From assembly GCF_020404765.1 (NCBI RefSeq), contig NZ_JAIVEM010000165.1, positions 1 to 64,000 of the forward strand: DNA of 64,000 bases, given 5' to 3'. This DNA comes from Paenibacillus sp. BJ-4. GTDB lineage: Bacteria > Bacillota > Bacilli > Paenibacillales > Paenibacillaceae. Of the stretch, positions 44,739 to 53,239 are shown in pieces (positions within the stretch are counted from its first letter, which is position 1; each line of letters opens with the position of its first letter). A program made the position numbers and the translations under genes. The notes under the pieces are model-generated. The model did no database searches. It was given only the letters and a program-made list of their open reading frames with translations, and was not told the DNA's origin.

Positions 44739-45176
44739 ATGTCTGATACGCTAAGAGAAGAAATACGGGAGAAGATCGTCAACGGAGACTATAACTGTGA
44801 AAAGGAATTGACCCTGTCGGTGTTAAGCGGAAAGTGGAAGGTTGTTATTTTGTGGCATTTGGGTGTGGAAGGGCCGCACCGCTTTAGCGATCTGCAAAGG
44901 CTGTTTCCGAAGCTTTCACATAAAGTGCTGACCAACCAGCTGCGCGAGTTGATGGAGGACGGTATTGTACATCGGGAAGTATATCCAGAGGTGCCCCCAA
45001 AGGTGGAGTATTCGATGACCGAGCTGGGAATGACGATTTTACCGATTGTAGAGATGATGTATGACTGGGGGAAAAAACGGGTGCAAGCCATCCGTGAGGA
45101 AATGCAACGCGGCGGCGATGGAAGCGTTGATGGGAACTGCAATGGTAACCTTGTAAATCATGAAAAAGATACATAA
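44739..45176 (+). CDS. HxlR-family transcriptional regulator
   Basis: This 145-aa protein has LSVLSGKWKVVILWHLGVEG, then FPKLSHKVLTNQLRELMEDG and the wing VPPKVEYSMTELG. A Cys near residue 20 (DYNCEKEL) is at the position used for thiol/electrophile sensing by several HxlR proteins. It is divergent from the DJ-1-like gene. Confidence 0.92.
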   Translation: MSDTLREEIREKIVNGDYNCEKELTLSVLSGKWKVVILWHLGVEGPHRFSDLQRLFPKLSHKVLTNQLRELMEDGIVHREVYPEVPPKVEYSMTELGMTILPIVEMMYDWGKKRVQAIREEMQRGGDGSVDGNCNGNLVNHEKDT

Positions 45177-45198
45177 GTGAAATGTCTTATAAAGAAAT

Positions 45199-45248
45199 AG
45201 AACGCCTTGCGTGATGAGTACGAATTGTACCCGGCAAAGGCGTTCTTT
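45199..45248. terminator. Terminator between convergent HxlR genes
   Basis: AGAACGCCTT (45199-45208) pairs with AAGGCGTTCT (45237-45246), 10 bp perfect, followed by TT. Confidence 0.78.
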
Positions 45249-45263
45249 AGCATGTTAGGCGGA

Positions 45264-45599
45264 TCATTGCTGTTCAATTGCTGGCACAACTTCAATCCAG
45301 CGGGTAGCCCAAGTACCGATATGGTCAAACAATGGAGCTAAATCGCGTCCTTTATCCGTAAGGGAGTATTCGATCCGAACCGGCTTCTCAGGGTAAACCA
45401 TACGTTGTATGATTCCTTCTTCCTCAAGCTCCTTCAAGCGATCGGAAAGGACCTTCCCACTTAAATTGGGGATTGAATTTTCAATAGCGACAAATCGTTG
45501 CGGACCGTTAGTTAGTTGAAACACGATTAATACCGTCCAACGCTTGCTCAGTAACTCCATAGCTTTTTCAAACCGTGGGCACATTTGCGGAATGTTCAT
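45264..45599 (-). CDS. HxlR-family transcriptional regulator
   Basis: This 111-aa protein starts NIPQMCPRFEKAMELLSKRW, with the conserved sensing-type Cys near residue 6, then IPNLSGKVLSDRLKELEEEG and KPVRIEYSLTDKG. It is divergent from the flavin monooxygenase/ribA/ribD genes and is their likely regulator. AAAGTAAA-TGAT-TTTACTTT (45640-45659) lies just upstream. Confidence 0.92.
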   Translation of the reverse strand: MNIPQMCPRFEKAMELLSKRWTVLIVFQLTNGPQRFVAIENSIPNLSGKVLSDRLKELEEEGIIQRMVYPEKPVRIEYSLTDKGRDLAPLFDHIGTWATRWIEVVPAIEQQ

Positions 45600-45639
45600 A
45601 AGATCACCTCATGCTCCTATTATTAACGATCCACTGTCA

Positions 45640-45717
45640 AAAGTAAATGATTTTACTTTGTATAAATTTATTACTTGACGAAATTGAATGATATAAATAT
45701 ACTTTGTTACATAAAGT
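45640..45717. promoter_or_regulatory. HxlR operator candidates upstream of the flavin cassette
   Basis: AAAGTAAATGATTTTACTTT (45640-45659) has perfect 8-base arms. A second, spaced copy of the half-sites (ACTTT...AAAGT) is at 45701-45717. Both sit in the AT-rich divergent promoter between hxlR and the monooxygenase. Confidence 0.6.
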
Positions 45718-45854
45718 AACTTGTTAGATTCGATATGGACATTTCTATATAAATGCTTAAAATTTGATATTATTTTGATATTATAATGATGCAATTAAAT
45801 GGACAGGTACGGATTAAGTGTTGAGGTCATGGTTTGGGTGTAGGGGGAAGTCAG

Positions 45855-46965
45855 ATGAAGCTGGAATGTGAAGTGTGTGTAGTTGGCGGAGGACCGGCAG
45901 GGACTTTGTTGTCCTGTTTGCTGGCGGAGCAGGGTATTTCTACAATATTGGTTGAGCGGCAGAGCGTGGCGGGAAAGGCTTTCCGCGGTGAAATTTTGAA
46001 TGATGAAGGTCAGCAGGTGATTCAAAAGCATAAGCTGCTCGAACAAATTCATGAGGATTACATTCTTCCCTCAACGAGAATCGAATATTGGGTGCATCAG
46101 CAGCAGATGAAAACGGTCAAGCCGGGTTCAGCAGACGGGAATGTGGGGATTCACATTCCACAGCCTCGCTTTTTAGAGGCTCTGCTGAAACAGGCTTCAA
46201 TGTATAAGTCCTTTCGTTACCTGGCTGGCACGACAGTAATTGGATTGCAAGGGGATAGCGAGCAGGGCTACACAGGTCTGACCGCTCGTGACCAGAGCGG
46301 CCGTGAGATTAAGATTCACAGCTCTGTGATTGTCGGGGCGGACGGTCGTTATTCAACGGTGCGCAAGCTGGCACAGATGCCTGTAACGAACATTCGGCAC
46401 GGCTATGATCTGCTATGGGCGAAAATCACAGCACCTGTCGGATGGGAGCCTGTCACACGTTTGGCGCTGGTCAACGGACGGCAGCTGTCTTTATTTTCGC
46501 AGGCTGAAGGCTACATCCAAATTGGCTGGAATGTGGAGGAAGGCAGCTTTTCAAGTCTGTTTAAGCAATCTTTTGAACCGTTTATAGAGCTGTTTACGGA
46601 GGCTTTCCCGGATCTAGAGCATAGCGTGCATGATCACATTCCTTCATGGAAGGACTTCGTGCCGTTGGATATTTTCAGCAGCCGCAGTGACACGTGGACG
46701 CTGGGCGGACTGGTCCTCATTGGAGATGCGGCGCATACCATGACACCTACCGGAGCTTTTGGCCTGAACGCTGCCTTGAAGGATGCCGATGTGCTGGCGA
46801 GTGAGCTTCTTCGTTTACGTCAGGAGGGGGGGATACACCGCAGTGGGCTTGAAGGCGTTCGAAGACGGACGGCGACAGGCTGTGACCGAGCTTCAGGAAC
46901 GGCAACTGACGATGGAATCCACGTTTCATGAACATTTTTTACCAGCAGAAACCCCAATCATATAA
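45855..46965 (+). pseudogene. FAD-dependent monooxygenase, frameshifted near the C-terminus
   Basis: The N-terminus has the Rossmann FAD motif VCVVGGGPAGTLLSCLLAEQ, the middle has VGADGRYSTVRKL, and then GGLVLIGDAAHTMTPTGAFG, as in aromatic/polyketide hydroxylases (PHBH/TetX group). At a G7 run (46826-46832) the frame leaves the family pattern and ends at 46931. In the other frame YTAVGLKAFEDGRRQAVTEL continues to a stop at 46965, giving about 370 aa. G6 would restore it. So the gene is mutated, mis-sequenced or phase variable. The start ATG 45855 follows GGGGGAAG. It is followed 70 bases later by ribA. Confidence 0.82.
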
Positions 46966-47036
46966 ATCAGCGATTAGGCTTTGAATAACCGAGGCTTCCG
47001 GATAGATAGAGCTTATATAAAGGATGGTGCAAAGAG

Positions 47037-47801
47037 ATGAACCAAAAAGATGTAGCTACGCTACTTAACGATAAAATTCAAACGATTCGTGGAGAGCAAT
47101 CTTCGACGATTTTGGTAGGGCCGATCAAGCTGCCAGTTAATTTGGAAGGAGAAACCGTTGTTTTCCAATGGTACTGCTGGTTGCCTGTACGGGATGAGGC
47201 AGATCGTCAGGACTTGCTGAACGCAACCGCCGACACGATTGTGAAGCGATTGTCGACACTGAATTTGGCAGAGGGACAACAGTCAAGTGTACTGGTATAT
47301 GGTGATCTTCAACAGTCGGAAAATGCACTTGTTCGTATGCATAGTATTTGCCATACTGGAGATATTTTTGGTAGCAAGCGTTGTGATTGCGGATTTCAGC
47401 TTCACCAATCCATGAAGATGATTGTGGAGCATGGAACAGGTGCATTGTTCTATCTGGCCAATCATGAAGGTCGTGGGATCGGTTTGTTCAGCAAAGCAAT
47501 GGCATATATTTTGCAGGAAGAAGGCATGGATACTGTCGAAGCCAATCATCAATTGGGCTTTGAAGATGATACCCGCAATTATGTGGATGCCATCAATGTG
47601 CTGCGTCACCTGAGACAAAAACCGGTAACATTGATTACAAATAACCCTAAAAAGCTGGATGCCTTGAAGAAATCGGGTATGAATGTGGCGGGTCGTATGC
47701 CGCTGTGGGGCGATGTATCGCAATATAACGAACGGTATTTGAATACAAAAGTGGAACGGTCCGGCCATTTGCGGGATTTCGATTTCAGGGAGGTTCTATG
47801 A
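47037..47801 (+). CDS. ribA: GTP cyclohydrolase II (standalone RibA domain)
   Basis: This 254-aa enzyme has the zinc cysteines in CHTGDIFGSKRCDCGFQL and HEGRGIGLFSKAMAYILQ, followed by TNNPKKLDALKKSGM. It opens the GTP ring to the pyrimidine precursor of riboflavin. It lacks the RibB (DHBP synthase) half that the usual Bacillus RibBA fusion has. It overlaps ribD by 4 bases (ATGA) and follows the flavin monooxygenase. Confidence 0.94.
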   Translation: MNQKDVATLLNDKIQTIRGEQSSTILVGPIKLPVNLEGETVVFQWYCWLPVRDEADRQDLLNATADTIVKRLSTLNLAEGQQSSVLVYGDLQQSENALVRMHSICHTGDIFGSKRCDCGFQLHQSMKMIVEHGTGALFYLANHEGRGIGLFSKAMAYILQEEGMDTVEANHQLGFEDDTRNYVDAINVLRHLRQKPVTLITNNPKKLDALKKSGMNVAGRMPLWGDVSQYNERYLNTKVERSGHLRDFDFREVL

Positions 47802-48907
47802 CCACTCAGACCATTCACGAAAAATATATGCGCCTGGCGTTGGAAAATGCCAGAAGTGCCAAAGGGCAGACAGAACCGAATCCGCTCGTTGGATCAGTGA
47901 TTGTTAACAACGGTCGTATTGTTGGGATCGGCGCTCATTTGAAGCCTGGCGAGCCGCATGCGGAGATTCATGCTTTGCGTATGGCGGGTGAACATGCTCG
48001 GGGAGCAACGATTTATGTAACGCTGGAGCCGTGCTCCCACCACGGACGGACAGGCCCGTGCGCAGAAGCGATTGTGCAGGCTGGTATTCGCCGTGTGGTG
48101 ATCGCTGCGCTGGACCCGAACCCGCTTGTTTCAGGCAGAGGGGTACAGATTTTGAAAGATGCGGGCATCGAGGTCATTGTCGGAGTATGTGAGCAGGAAT
48201 CCATTCGTATGAATGAAGTGTTTAACCAGTATATTGTAAGCAAGCGTCCTTTTATTACGATCAAATCGGCGGTGACGCTGGATGGTAAAATTGCCACCCG
48301 AACCTCGGAAAGCAAGTGGATTACGTCCGAGGTGGCACGGGAGGATGTGCATCGTCTTCGTCATGAGCATGTGGGCATCCTGGTCGGTGTGCAGACCGTG
48401 ATTCACGATAATCCGCAGCTTACGACACGTCTGCCGGAAGGAAGGAATCCGATTCGTATCATTCTGGACAGCACGCTTCGTATTCCATTGGAAGCTCGTG
48501 TCATTACAGATGGAGAAGCGCCGACCTGGATATTTACAGGACGTGTTTATGATGAAGGCAAGCGAAGCCAGCTGGAACAGCTGGGTGTAAAGGTATATCC
48601 GACACAGGATGAAAACAGCGATTGGGTTAGTCTGCCGCAAATGCTGGATATTTTGGGTGCGGCGGAGGTGTCTTCGGTGTTCGTGGAAGGCGGTGCCGAG
48701 GTGAACGCTTCGTTCGTACAGCAAGGACTGGCAAACAAGCTTGTACTGTATATTGCGCCGAAGCTGGTTGGAGGGCGCGCAGCCCCGGGATTTTTGGGAG
48801 GGGAAGGCGTGTCCGCGATGAGCGATGCGGTTGGGCTACAAGATTTGAGTGTAACGCAGGTTGGCGTGGACTTGAAAATAGAAGGGTATTTTGAGCCGAA
48901 GAAGTGA
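47798..48907 (+). CDS. ribD: Bifunctional pyrimidine deaminase/reductase RibD
   Basis: This 369-aa protein has the deaminase zinc site PHAEIHALRMAG and PCSHHGRTGPCAEAI, then a reductase half (ITIKSAVTLDGKIATRTSES, SSVFVEGGAEVNASF, LYIAPKLVGG). It performs the two steps after GTP cyclohydrolase II. The full-length domain order is normal. It is translationally coupled to ribA. No ribE/ribH/ribC lies nearby, so this is not the main rib operon. Confidence 0.94.
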   Translation: MTTQTIHEKYMRLALENARSAKGQTEPNPLVGSVIVNNGRIVGIGAHLKPGEPHAEIHALRMAGEHARGATIYVTLEPCSHHGRTGPCAEAIVQAGIRRVVIAALDPNPLVSGRGVQILKDAGIEVIVGVCEQESIRMNEVFNQYIVSKRPFITIKSAVTLDGKIATRTSESKWITSEVAREDVHRLRHEHVGILVGVQTVIHDNPQLTTRLPEGRNPIRIILDSTLRIPLEARVITDGEAPTWIFTGRVYDEGKRSQLEQLGVKVYPTQDENSDWVSLPQMLDILGAAEVSSVFVEGGAEVNASFVQQGLANKLVLYIAPKLVGGRAAPGFLGGEGVSAMSDAVGLQDLSVTQVGVDLKIEGYFEPKK

Positions 48908-48959
48908 GTGAAATTGTGGTGAGGGAGGCTCCGCGAAGGTTTTGATCTTACGATCGCTG

Positions 48960-49016
48960 TTGCCCCTGAATTTTTTGGATTGAATACACCCTTACAGGGT
49001 TAAAATTCAGGGGCAA
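48960..49016. repeat. Long perfect hairpin, likely dispersed intergenic repeat
   Basis: TTGCCCCTGAATTTT (48960-48974) and AAAATTCAGGGGCAA (49002-49016) are perfect 15-bp inverse complements around a loop containing CACCCTTACAGGGT, itself partly paired. Weaker pairing (CGATCGC/GCGAGCG) extends outward. No T run follows. I have an impression of similar intergenic elements in P. polymyxa genomes, but could not check. Confidence 0.7.
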
Positions 49017-49129
49017 AGGCGAGCGCATACGCTTCTCCAGATTCAACCCCTCCGCTCCGCTGCTGACCGCCACAAAGTAACTCATTTTTCCGAATTGGTG
49101 TGGAGCATGATAGAAGGGCAAAAGGACTC

Positions 49130-49160
49130 AAAGACTTAAAGACTTAAAGACTTAAAACTT
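49130..49160. repeat. Short tandem repeat, 8-bp unit
   Basis: AAAGACTT occurs three times head to tail (49130-49153) followed by the degenerate AAAACTT. Confidence 0.8.
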
Positions 49161-49576
49161 ATACTTCAAAAGACTGAGGATCTGAAGGGCTAGAAGCCTG
49201 GAAGATTCTTTTTTTATATACTAAACGTTTATTAGGGTGAATGGTTAATGGGATGAACAGCTCATAGGGTGAATGTTTTATGGGGTGAAGCCAAAGGAAA
49301 GAACGGATATAATTTCCCGGAAAAATGGTGTTCAGGTGCTCTGAGAGGATTTTCGGGCTTTTCATCCTGTTTTTTTTGCTTTTTTTTGGATACTTTCGCC
49401 TTTTTTAGTTGAAATATAGAAATGAAAGAATTGACCTAGAAATCAGGATAAAGCACATGAGGTTGAACTATAGGCTAATAACTAGGGCTTGCTGAGAAAA
49501 ACATTAAAGTTTTGGAAAAAACATCCTAGTGGATCAGGCCCAAGATACGAACGTGACAGGTAGCTATAAAAAGAGT

Positions 49577-49618
49577 GACACGGAGTGAGCCAAATGAGCT
49601 TCTTCCGTGTCTTTTTTG
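49577..49618 (+). terminator. Orphan terminator
   Basis: GACACGGA (49577-49584) pairs with TCCGTGTC (49604-49611), followed by T6. No coding gene is upstream for more than 600 bases, so it may end a small RNA. Confidence 0.82.
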
Positions 49619-49689
49619 TTTTTGTATAGGGTCGTAATACTTTCGCCATGTTCGTGAATGAGGTTGTGCGTAATAATGATGAAGGCTGA

Positions 49690-50100
49690 CGCAGGAAGAT
49701 ATTACCGAGGCGAGGATTTCAAAGGGTCCCGCAGTGCCTGCCCTTATCGGGTGAGGTATCCTGTAAATCTTGTGTATCCACCAACATTAGGGTTCGATTC
49801 CCAATCGCCTTCCACGCGACTCCTGGTAGAGTATTCGAATGGTCGAATAAAAACAATGAAAAGACCCGGATGAGAGCATCCCATTTCTGGTCTCTATGAC
49901 AGATGCCAGGGGATGGCTATGCGGCCAGCGGATACCGGAGAGAGCAAGCGCCGATAAGGCCCGAGGCTTCGGGGATACGGATTCACAGTCGATGTTGGGC
50001 TGATGAATTACATCCTCGAAACACGGAAACAGCGGCAACTTTCTCTTTCCTCAAGCTTGGCCCCGCCGTTCACCCCGAAGGGATGCTCTGCAAGGGTCAC
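49690..50100 (+). ncRNA. Candidate structured RNA, unclassified
   Basis: This GC-rich non-coding stretch contains several local helices: AGACC...GGTCT enclosing GGATG-AGAG-CATCC (about 49861-49895), CCCGA-GGCT-TCGGG (about 49964-49978), and a T-arm-like GGGTTCGATTCCC (49790-49802) flanked by AGGCGA (49708-49713) and TCGCCT (49805-49810). The layout does not match a tRNA (span about 104), RNase P, 6S or tmRNA as I know them. The strand is assumed. Nothing shows that it is transcribed. Confidence 0.3.
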
Positions 50101-50261
50101 TAACCCTGCTACAACAAATAAAAATCAAAAATCCTCATTTTAAAAGTGTGTTGATTTTAAGCGGGCAACAGCGATCGGAAGATCAAATGGATCGCGGAGC
50201 CGCCACACGTAGAAAAAAGCACTCTTTTAAGTTGAGGATATTAAATACTAGGAGTGATACC

Positions 50262-51380
50262 ATGTTTAAGAAAATAACGATTAAATCTGATGAACGCGGG
50301 CTGCTGTTCAAAAAAGGGAGCTACTACAAGCTGTTGCTGCCAGGGACTTACCTGTTGAAGACATTTCAGCAGGAGGCGGTAGAAATTTTGAATGTAGGTG
50401 AACCGTTTTTTGTACCCGGCCATGATATTCGTCTGTTTTTGACAGATCCCCTATTGTTGGAGCAATTGAATGTCGTAGAGGTTGAGGACCATGAATATGT
50501 CCTGCATTATGAGGACAATAAATTCGTGGAGCTGCTGACGGCAGGCAAATATGCATTTTGGAACGTGCTCAAGGAGCATCGCTTCGTTCATGCAGATACC
50601 CGCCAGCCGGCGATTGATAAGGCATTGGGGCAAGCCTTTTTGTCCAAGACACAAGGCTTCTGGAAGGCACTTCAGGTAGCCAGCTATGAGCTGGGCTTCC
50701 TGTATTATGATAACGTCCTGCAAGGCGAGCTGAAGCCGGGCAAGTATTACTTTTGGATGTCGACGATGAACACAGAGATCAAAACGATAGATATGCGCCA
50801 GCAGCAGATGGATTTGATGGGACAGGAAATCATGACGGAAGATAAAATTACGCTGCGTCTCAATTTCGTCTGTCAGTACCGTATTCTCGATCCGCTGCGG
50901 GCGCTGGAAATTCGGGCATTCGAGGAGCAAATGTATATTATGCTTCAATTGTTGCTACGTGAATACGTTGGCACTATGAAATTGGACGATTTGCTAAAAA
51001 TGAAGCAGGAAATCGCTCAATATGTCTTGACTCGACTGAATGAGCAGAGCGGCGAATATGGAGTGACCTTTACGTCTGCTGGGGTGAAAGATATTATTTT
51101 GCCAGGGGACATCAAGGATATTCTGAATACAGTGCTGCTGGCAGAGAAGAAGGCGCAAGCCAACCTCATCACACGCCGCGAAGAGACGGCCTCTACTCGT
51201 AGTTTGCTCAATACGGCCAAGCTGATGGACGAAAATGCCACTCTCTATCGTCTCAAAGAGCTGGAGTTTCTGGAAAAAATCTGCGAGAAGATTGGCACCA
51301 TTTCGCTGACCGGCGGGAATACGCTGCTGGAGCAGCTGAACACGCTGGTTCACATGAAAGAAGGGCAGGGACTCCAATAA
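50262..51380 (+). CDS. SPFH/band-7 (slipin-like) protein
   Basis: This 372-aa protein has an N-terminal beta-rich repeat (RGLLFKKGSYYKLLLPGTYL; then a second copy near residue 130, LGFLYYDNVLQGELKPGKYY) followed by an SPFH domain (MTEDKITLRLNFVCQYRILD) and a helical tail (AEKKAQANLITRREETAST). There is no evident membrane segment, unlike classical slipins. ATG 50262 follows TAGGAGTG. It is monocistronic and bounded by a strong terminator. Function unknown beyond the membrane-microdomain family. Confidence 0.85.
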   Translation: MFKKITIKSDERGLLFKKGSYYKLLLPGTYLLKTFQQEAVEILNVGEPFFVPGHDIRLFLTDPLLLEQLNVVEVEDHEYVLHYEDNKFVELLTAGKYAFWNVLKEHRFVHADTRQPAIDKALGQAFLSKTQGFWKALQVASYELGFLYYDNVLQGELKPGKYYFWMSTMNTEIKTIDMRQQQMDLMGQEIMTEDKITLRLNFVCQYRILDPLRALEIRAFEEQMYIMLQLLLREYVGTMKLDDLLKMKQEIAQYVLTRLNEQSGEYGVTFTSAGVKDIILPGDIKDILNTVLLAEKKAQANLITRREETASTRSLLNTAKLMDENATLYRLKELEFLEKICEKIGTISLTGGNTLLEQLNTLVHMKEGQGLQ

Positions 51381-51383
51381 TTG

Positions 51384-51436
51384 AAAATACTCCCGAACGA
51401 TGAGTGCAAGCTGGCTCAAGGGTTCGGGAGTATTTT
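51384..51436. terminator. Strong bidirectional terminator
   Basis: AAAATACTCCCGAAC (51384-51398) pairs with GTTCGGGAGTATTTT (51422-51436), 15 bp perfect, between the convergent slipin-like and CheW-like genes. Confidence 0.92.
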
Positions 51437-51458
51437 ACATGAAAGCTTTAAAGCTTTT

Positions 51459-51872
51459 TTAGTTTGTCTTGGTGGAAGCGAGAAAAGCGTCCATATCCAG
51501 CACCGGAATGAGGACACCATGATGCTCCAGCACGGTAGGAAACAGCTCGCGTTGCCACTCTTCCTCATTGCTCTGTAGCTGACTGTCCTCGGCAGAAGCC
51601 GTATCCTCCACCTGATCAACGACTAGAGCAATCTTCGCCCGGCTAAGCAAAATCATTTTGTCCTCGGAGGACTCGTTTGAAGCGGGAAGCAGTAGCTTTT
51701 TTCGTAAATTAAGGATCGTAAATACGCTGTCACGGATGGTGACCATTCCTTCATGCCATGCCTCGGAAAAGGGAAGTGGTGTCCCTTTCTTGGCATTCAT
51801 GACTTCTTCTACTTCCAGAAAGTTTAAAGCGAACTTTTTGTCCGCCAGACTGCACACAATAAATTCAGACAT
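51459..51872 (-). CDS. CheW-like chemotaxis coupling-type protein
   Basis: This 137-aa single-domain protein has SEFIVCSLADKKFALNFLEV, EGMVTIRDSVFTILNLRKKL and GVLIPVLDMDAFL, the beta-barrel pattern of CheW. CheW couples receptors to CheA. It stands alone without other che genes, so it may be an accessory or diverged copy. ATG 51872 is preferred: AAGGAGA lies 6 bases before it, whereas ATG 51878 abuts the site. Confidence 0.82.
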   Translation of the reverse strand: MSEFIVCSLADKKFALNFLEVEEVMNAKKGTPLPFSEAWHEGMVTIRDSVFTILNLRKKLLLPASNESSEDKMILLSRAKIALVVDQVEDTASAEDSQLQSNEEEWQRELFPTVLEHHGVLIPVLDMDAFLASTKTN

Positions 51873-52093
51873 AGCCATTCTCCTTACATATTCAGATAAG
51901 TCTTCTACAGGTGGTTGTGAAATGACAGTAAAACGGGTTAGCTATTGCGTTTTGGCACATGGAACTATAAAGTTGAGGATGCGGTGAGACTGTTTCAGTT
52001 AATCACAGAATATCACAAACAAGCAGTTTAAGTCTTCCAAAAGGGCAACTCAGGTGATGGCACTACATTTTAAGATAAGCGGGTTGAGGTAGA

Positions 52094-53029
52094 ATGGATC
52101 ATGATAAGCAGCGATTAAGTATCGAGGCAGCCAGGTTATACTATCTGAACGACTATAGCCAGCAGGATATCGCGGTCAGACTCGGGGTTTCGCGTCCTAC
52201 GGTATCGCGGCTGCTTCAGGCTGCCAAGGAACAGGGATACGTGCGGATCAGTATTGTTGATCCAATGGAGGATATGGATGCGCTTGGAGAGCAGGTCAAA
52301 AAGAAATACGGGCTGGATACCGTGCTGGTTTGCTACTCTCCAGTCAATGAATATCAGGAGATTAAGAAGCATATTAGCAAAAAGGCAGCCGATTATTTGC
52401 ATGAAACAGTGCAAGATGCGGATATTATTGGGGTGACGTGGGGAACGACGATGCATGCAGTGGCACTCCATCTCCAGCAAAAGCAGGTTAAGGGAGTTGA
52501 GGTGGTTCAGCTCAAAGGAGGCGTAAGCCATTCGCATGTCAACACATATGCCGTTGAGACGGTGAATTTGTTCGCGGAAGCCTTTCACACGATTGCACGG
52601 TATTTGCCGCTTCCTGTGATTTTTGATAGTCATGCCGTTAAGAAAATGGTTGAGCAGGATCGGCACATCCAGCGCATCATTGAACTTGGCAAGCAAGCGA
52701 ACATTGCCGTGTTTACGGTGGGAACGGTCAAGGAGGATGCGCTGTTGTTCAGACTGGGATATTTTAACCAAGAGGAACAGAAGCTACTGCAAAAAATTGG
52801 CAAGGGTGATATTTGCTCACGCTTTTTTGACGATGAGGGCAATATATGCAGTAACGAAATCAACAGCCGTACCGTTGGAATTGATCTGCCAGAATTACGC
52901 AAGAAGGAGAAGTCTATTCTGGTAGCAGGCGGACAGCGCAAAGTGGAGGCTATCCGGGCATCATTGCGGGGCAAATATGCGAATATTCTGGTGACGGATC
53001 AGTTTACTGCACAAGCTCTTTTACAATAA
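52094..53029 (+). CDS. deoR: SorC-type deoxyribonucleoside regulator DeoR
   Basis: This 311-aa protein has an N-terminal helix-turn-helix (DYSQQDIAVRLGVSRPTVSRL) and a sugar-phosphate isomerase-like effector domain (IIGVTWGTTMHAVALHLQQK; VKEDALLFRLGYF; CSNEINSRTVGIDL). The family in Bacillus represses the dra-nupC-pdp operon and is relieved by deoxyribose-5-phosphate. It is immediately upstream of the deo operon, with a matching inverted repeat before deoC. Confidence 0.93.
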   Translation: MDHDKQRLSIEAARLYYLNDYSQQDIAVRLGVSRPTVSRLLQAAKEQGYVRISIVDPMEDMDALGEQVKKKYGLDTVLVCYSPVNEYQEIKKHISKKAADYLHETVQDADIIGVTWGTTMHAVALHLQQKQVKGVEVVQLKGGVSHSHVNTYAVETVNLFAEAFHTIARYLPLPVIFDSHAVKKMVEQDRHIQRIIELGKQANIAVFTVGTVKEDALLFRLGYFNQEEQKLLQKIGKGDICSRFFDDEGNICSNEINSRTVGIDLPELRKKEKSILVAGGQRKVEAIRASLRGKYANILVTDQFTAQALLQ

Positions 53030-53118
53030 GCATGTGGCATCACTTCGGCGTAAACATACGGTTTTGGCGTGCGCCTATAGGGTAACGTGAACTGTAGGTG
53101 ACCGTCCCATGCATAGGC

Positions 53119-53156
53119 TTGAACATAATTTCAAAATGTGTTTTACATATGTTCAA
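53119..53156. promoter_or_regulatory. DeoR operator upstream of deoC
   Basis: TTGAACAT (53119-53126) and ATGTTCAA (53149-53156) are perfect inverted half-sites, the second overlapping the spacer of the deo promoter. This fits the spaced half-site operators of SorC-type DeoR. Confidence 0.7.
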
Positions 53157-53170
53157 AGCCATGCTATGAT
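53142..53170 (+). promoter_or_regulatory. SigA-type promoter of the deo operon
   Basis: TTTACA (53142-53147), 17-base spacer, TATGAT (53165-53170). The operator half-site lies inside the spacer, so DeoR binding would block it. Confidence 0.7.
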
Positions 53171-53239
53171 GGTCTCATCACAGAGAAATAAAGGACATTT
53201 GTCTTCACACTATTTATCAATTGAAGGAGCGTTCAGAAC

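Larger units (their letters stand above)
48908..50261. other. Large intergenic region of 1.35 kb
   Basis: No open frame here has a ribosome binding site or recognisable product. In order it holds the perfect hairpin (48960-49016), an 8-bp tandem repeat (49130-49160), loosely repeated GGTGAA/GGATGAA units (49230-49290), a terminator (49577-49618), and a GC-rich stretch with nested hairpins (about 49690-50100). Confidence 0.6.

Noticed and set aside
45264..48907. A full toxoflavin biosynthesis cluster
   Set aside because: Only the GTP cyclohydrolase II and RibD types are shared. No methyltransferase or other tox genes are adjacent.
49159..49365. 68-aa open frame on the minus strand in the large intergenic region
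   Set aside because: It overlaps the imperfect GGTGAA repeats, has no ribosome binding site and shows no protein-like pattern.
49740..49800. M-box (Mg2+) riboswitch-like words GGTGAGG...CCTGTA...GTATCC
   Set aside because: Only a few words match and the spacing is wrong. The downstream gene is slipin-like and not a metal transporter.
49658..50103. Short plus-strand frames in the GC-rich non-coding region
   Set aside because: Codon use is poor, there is no family resemblance, and they overlap strong hairpins.
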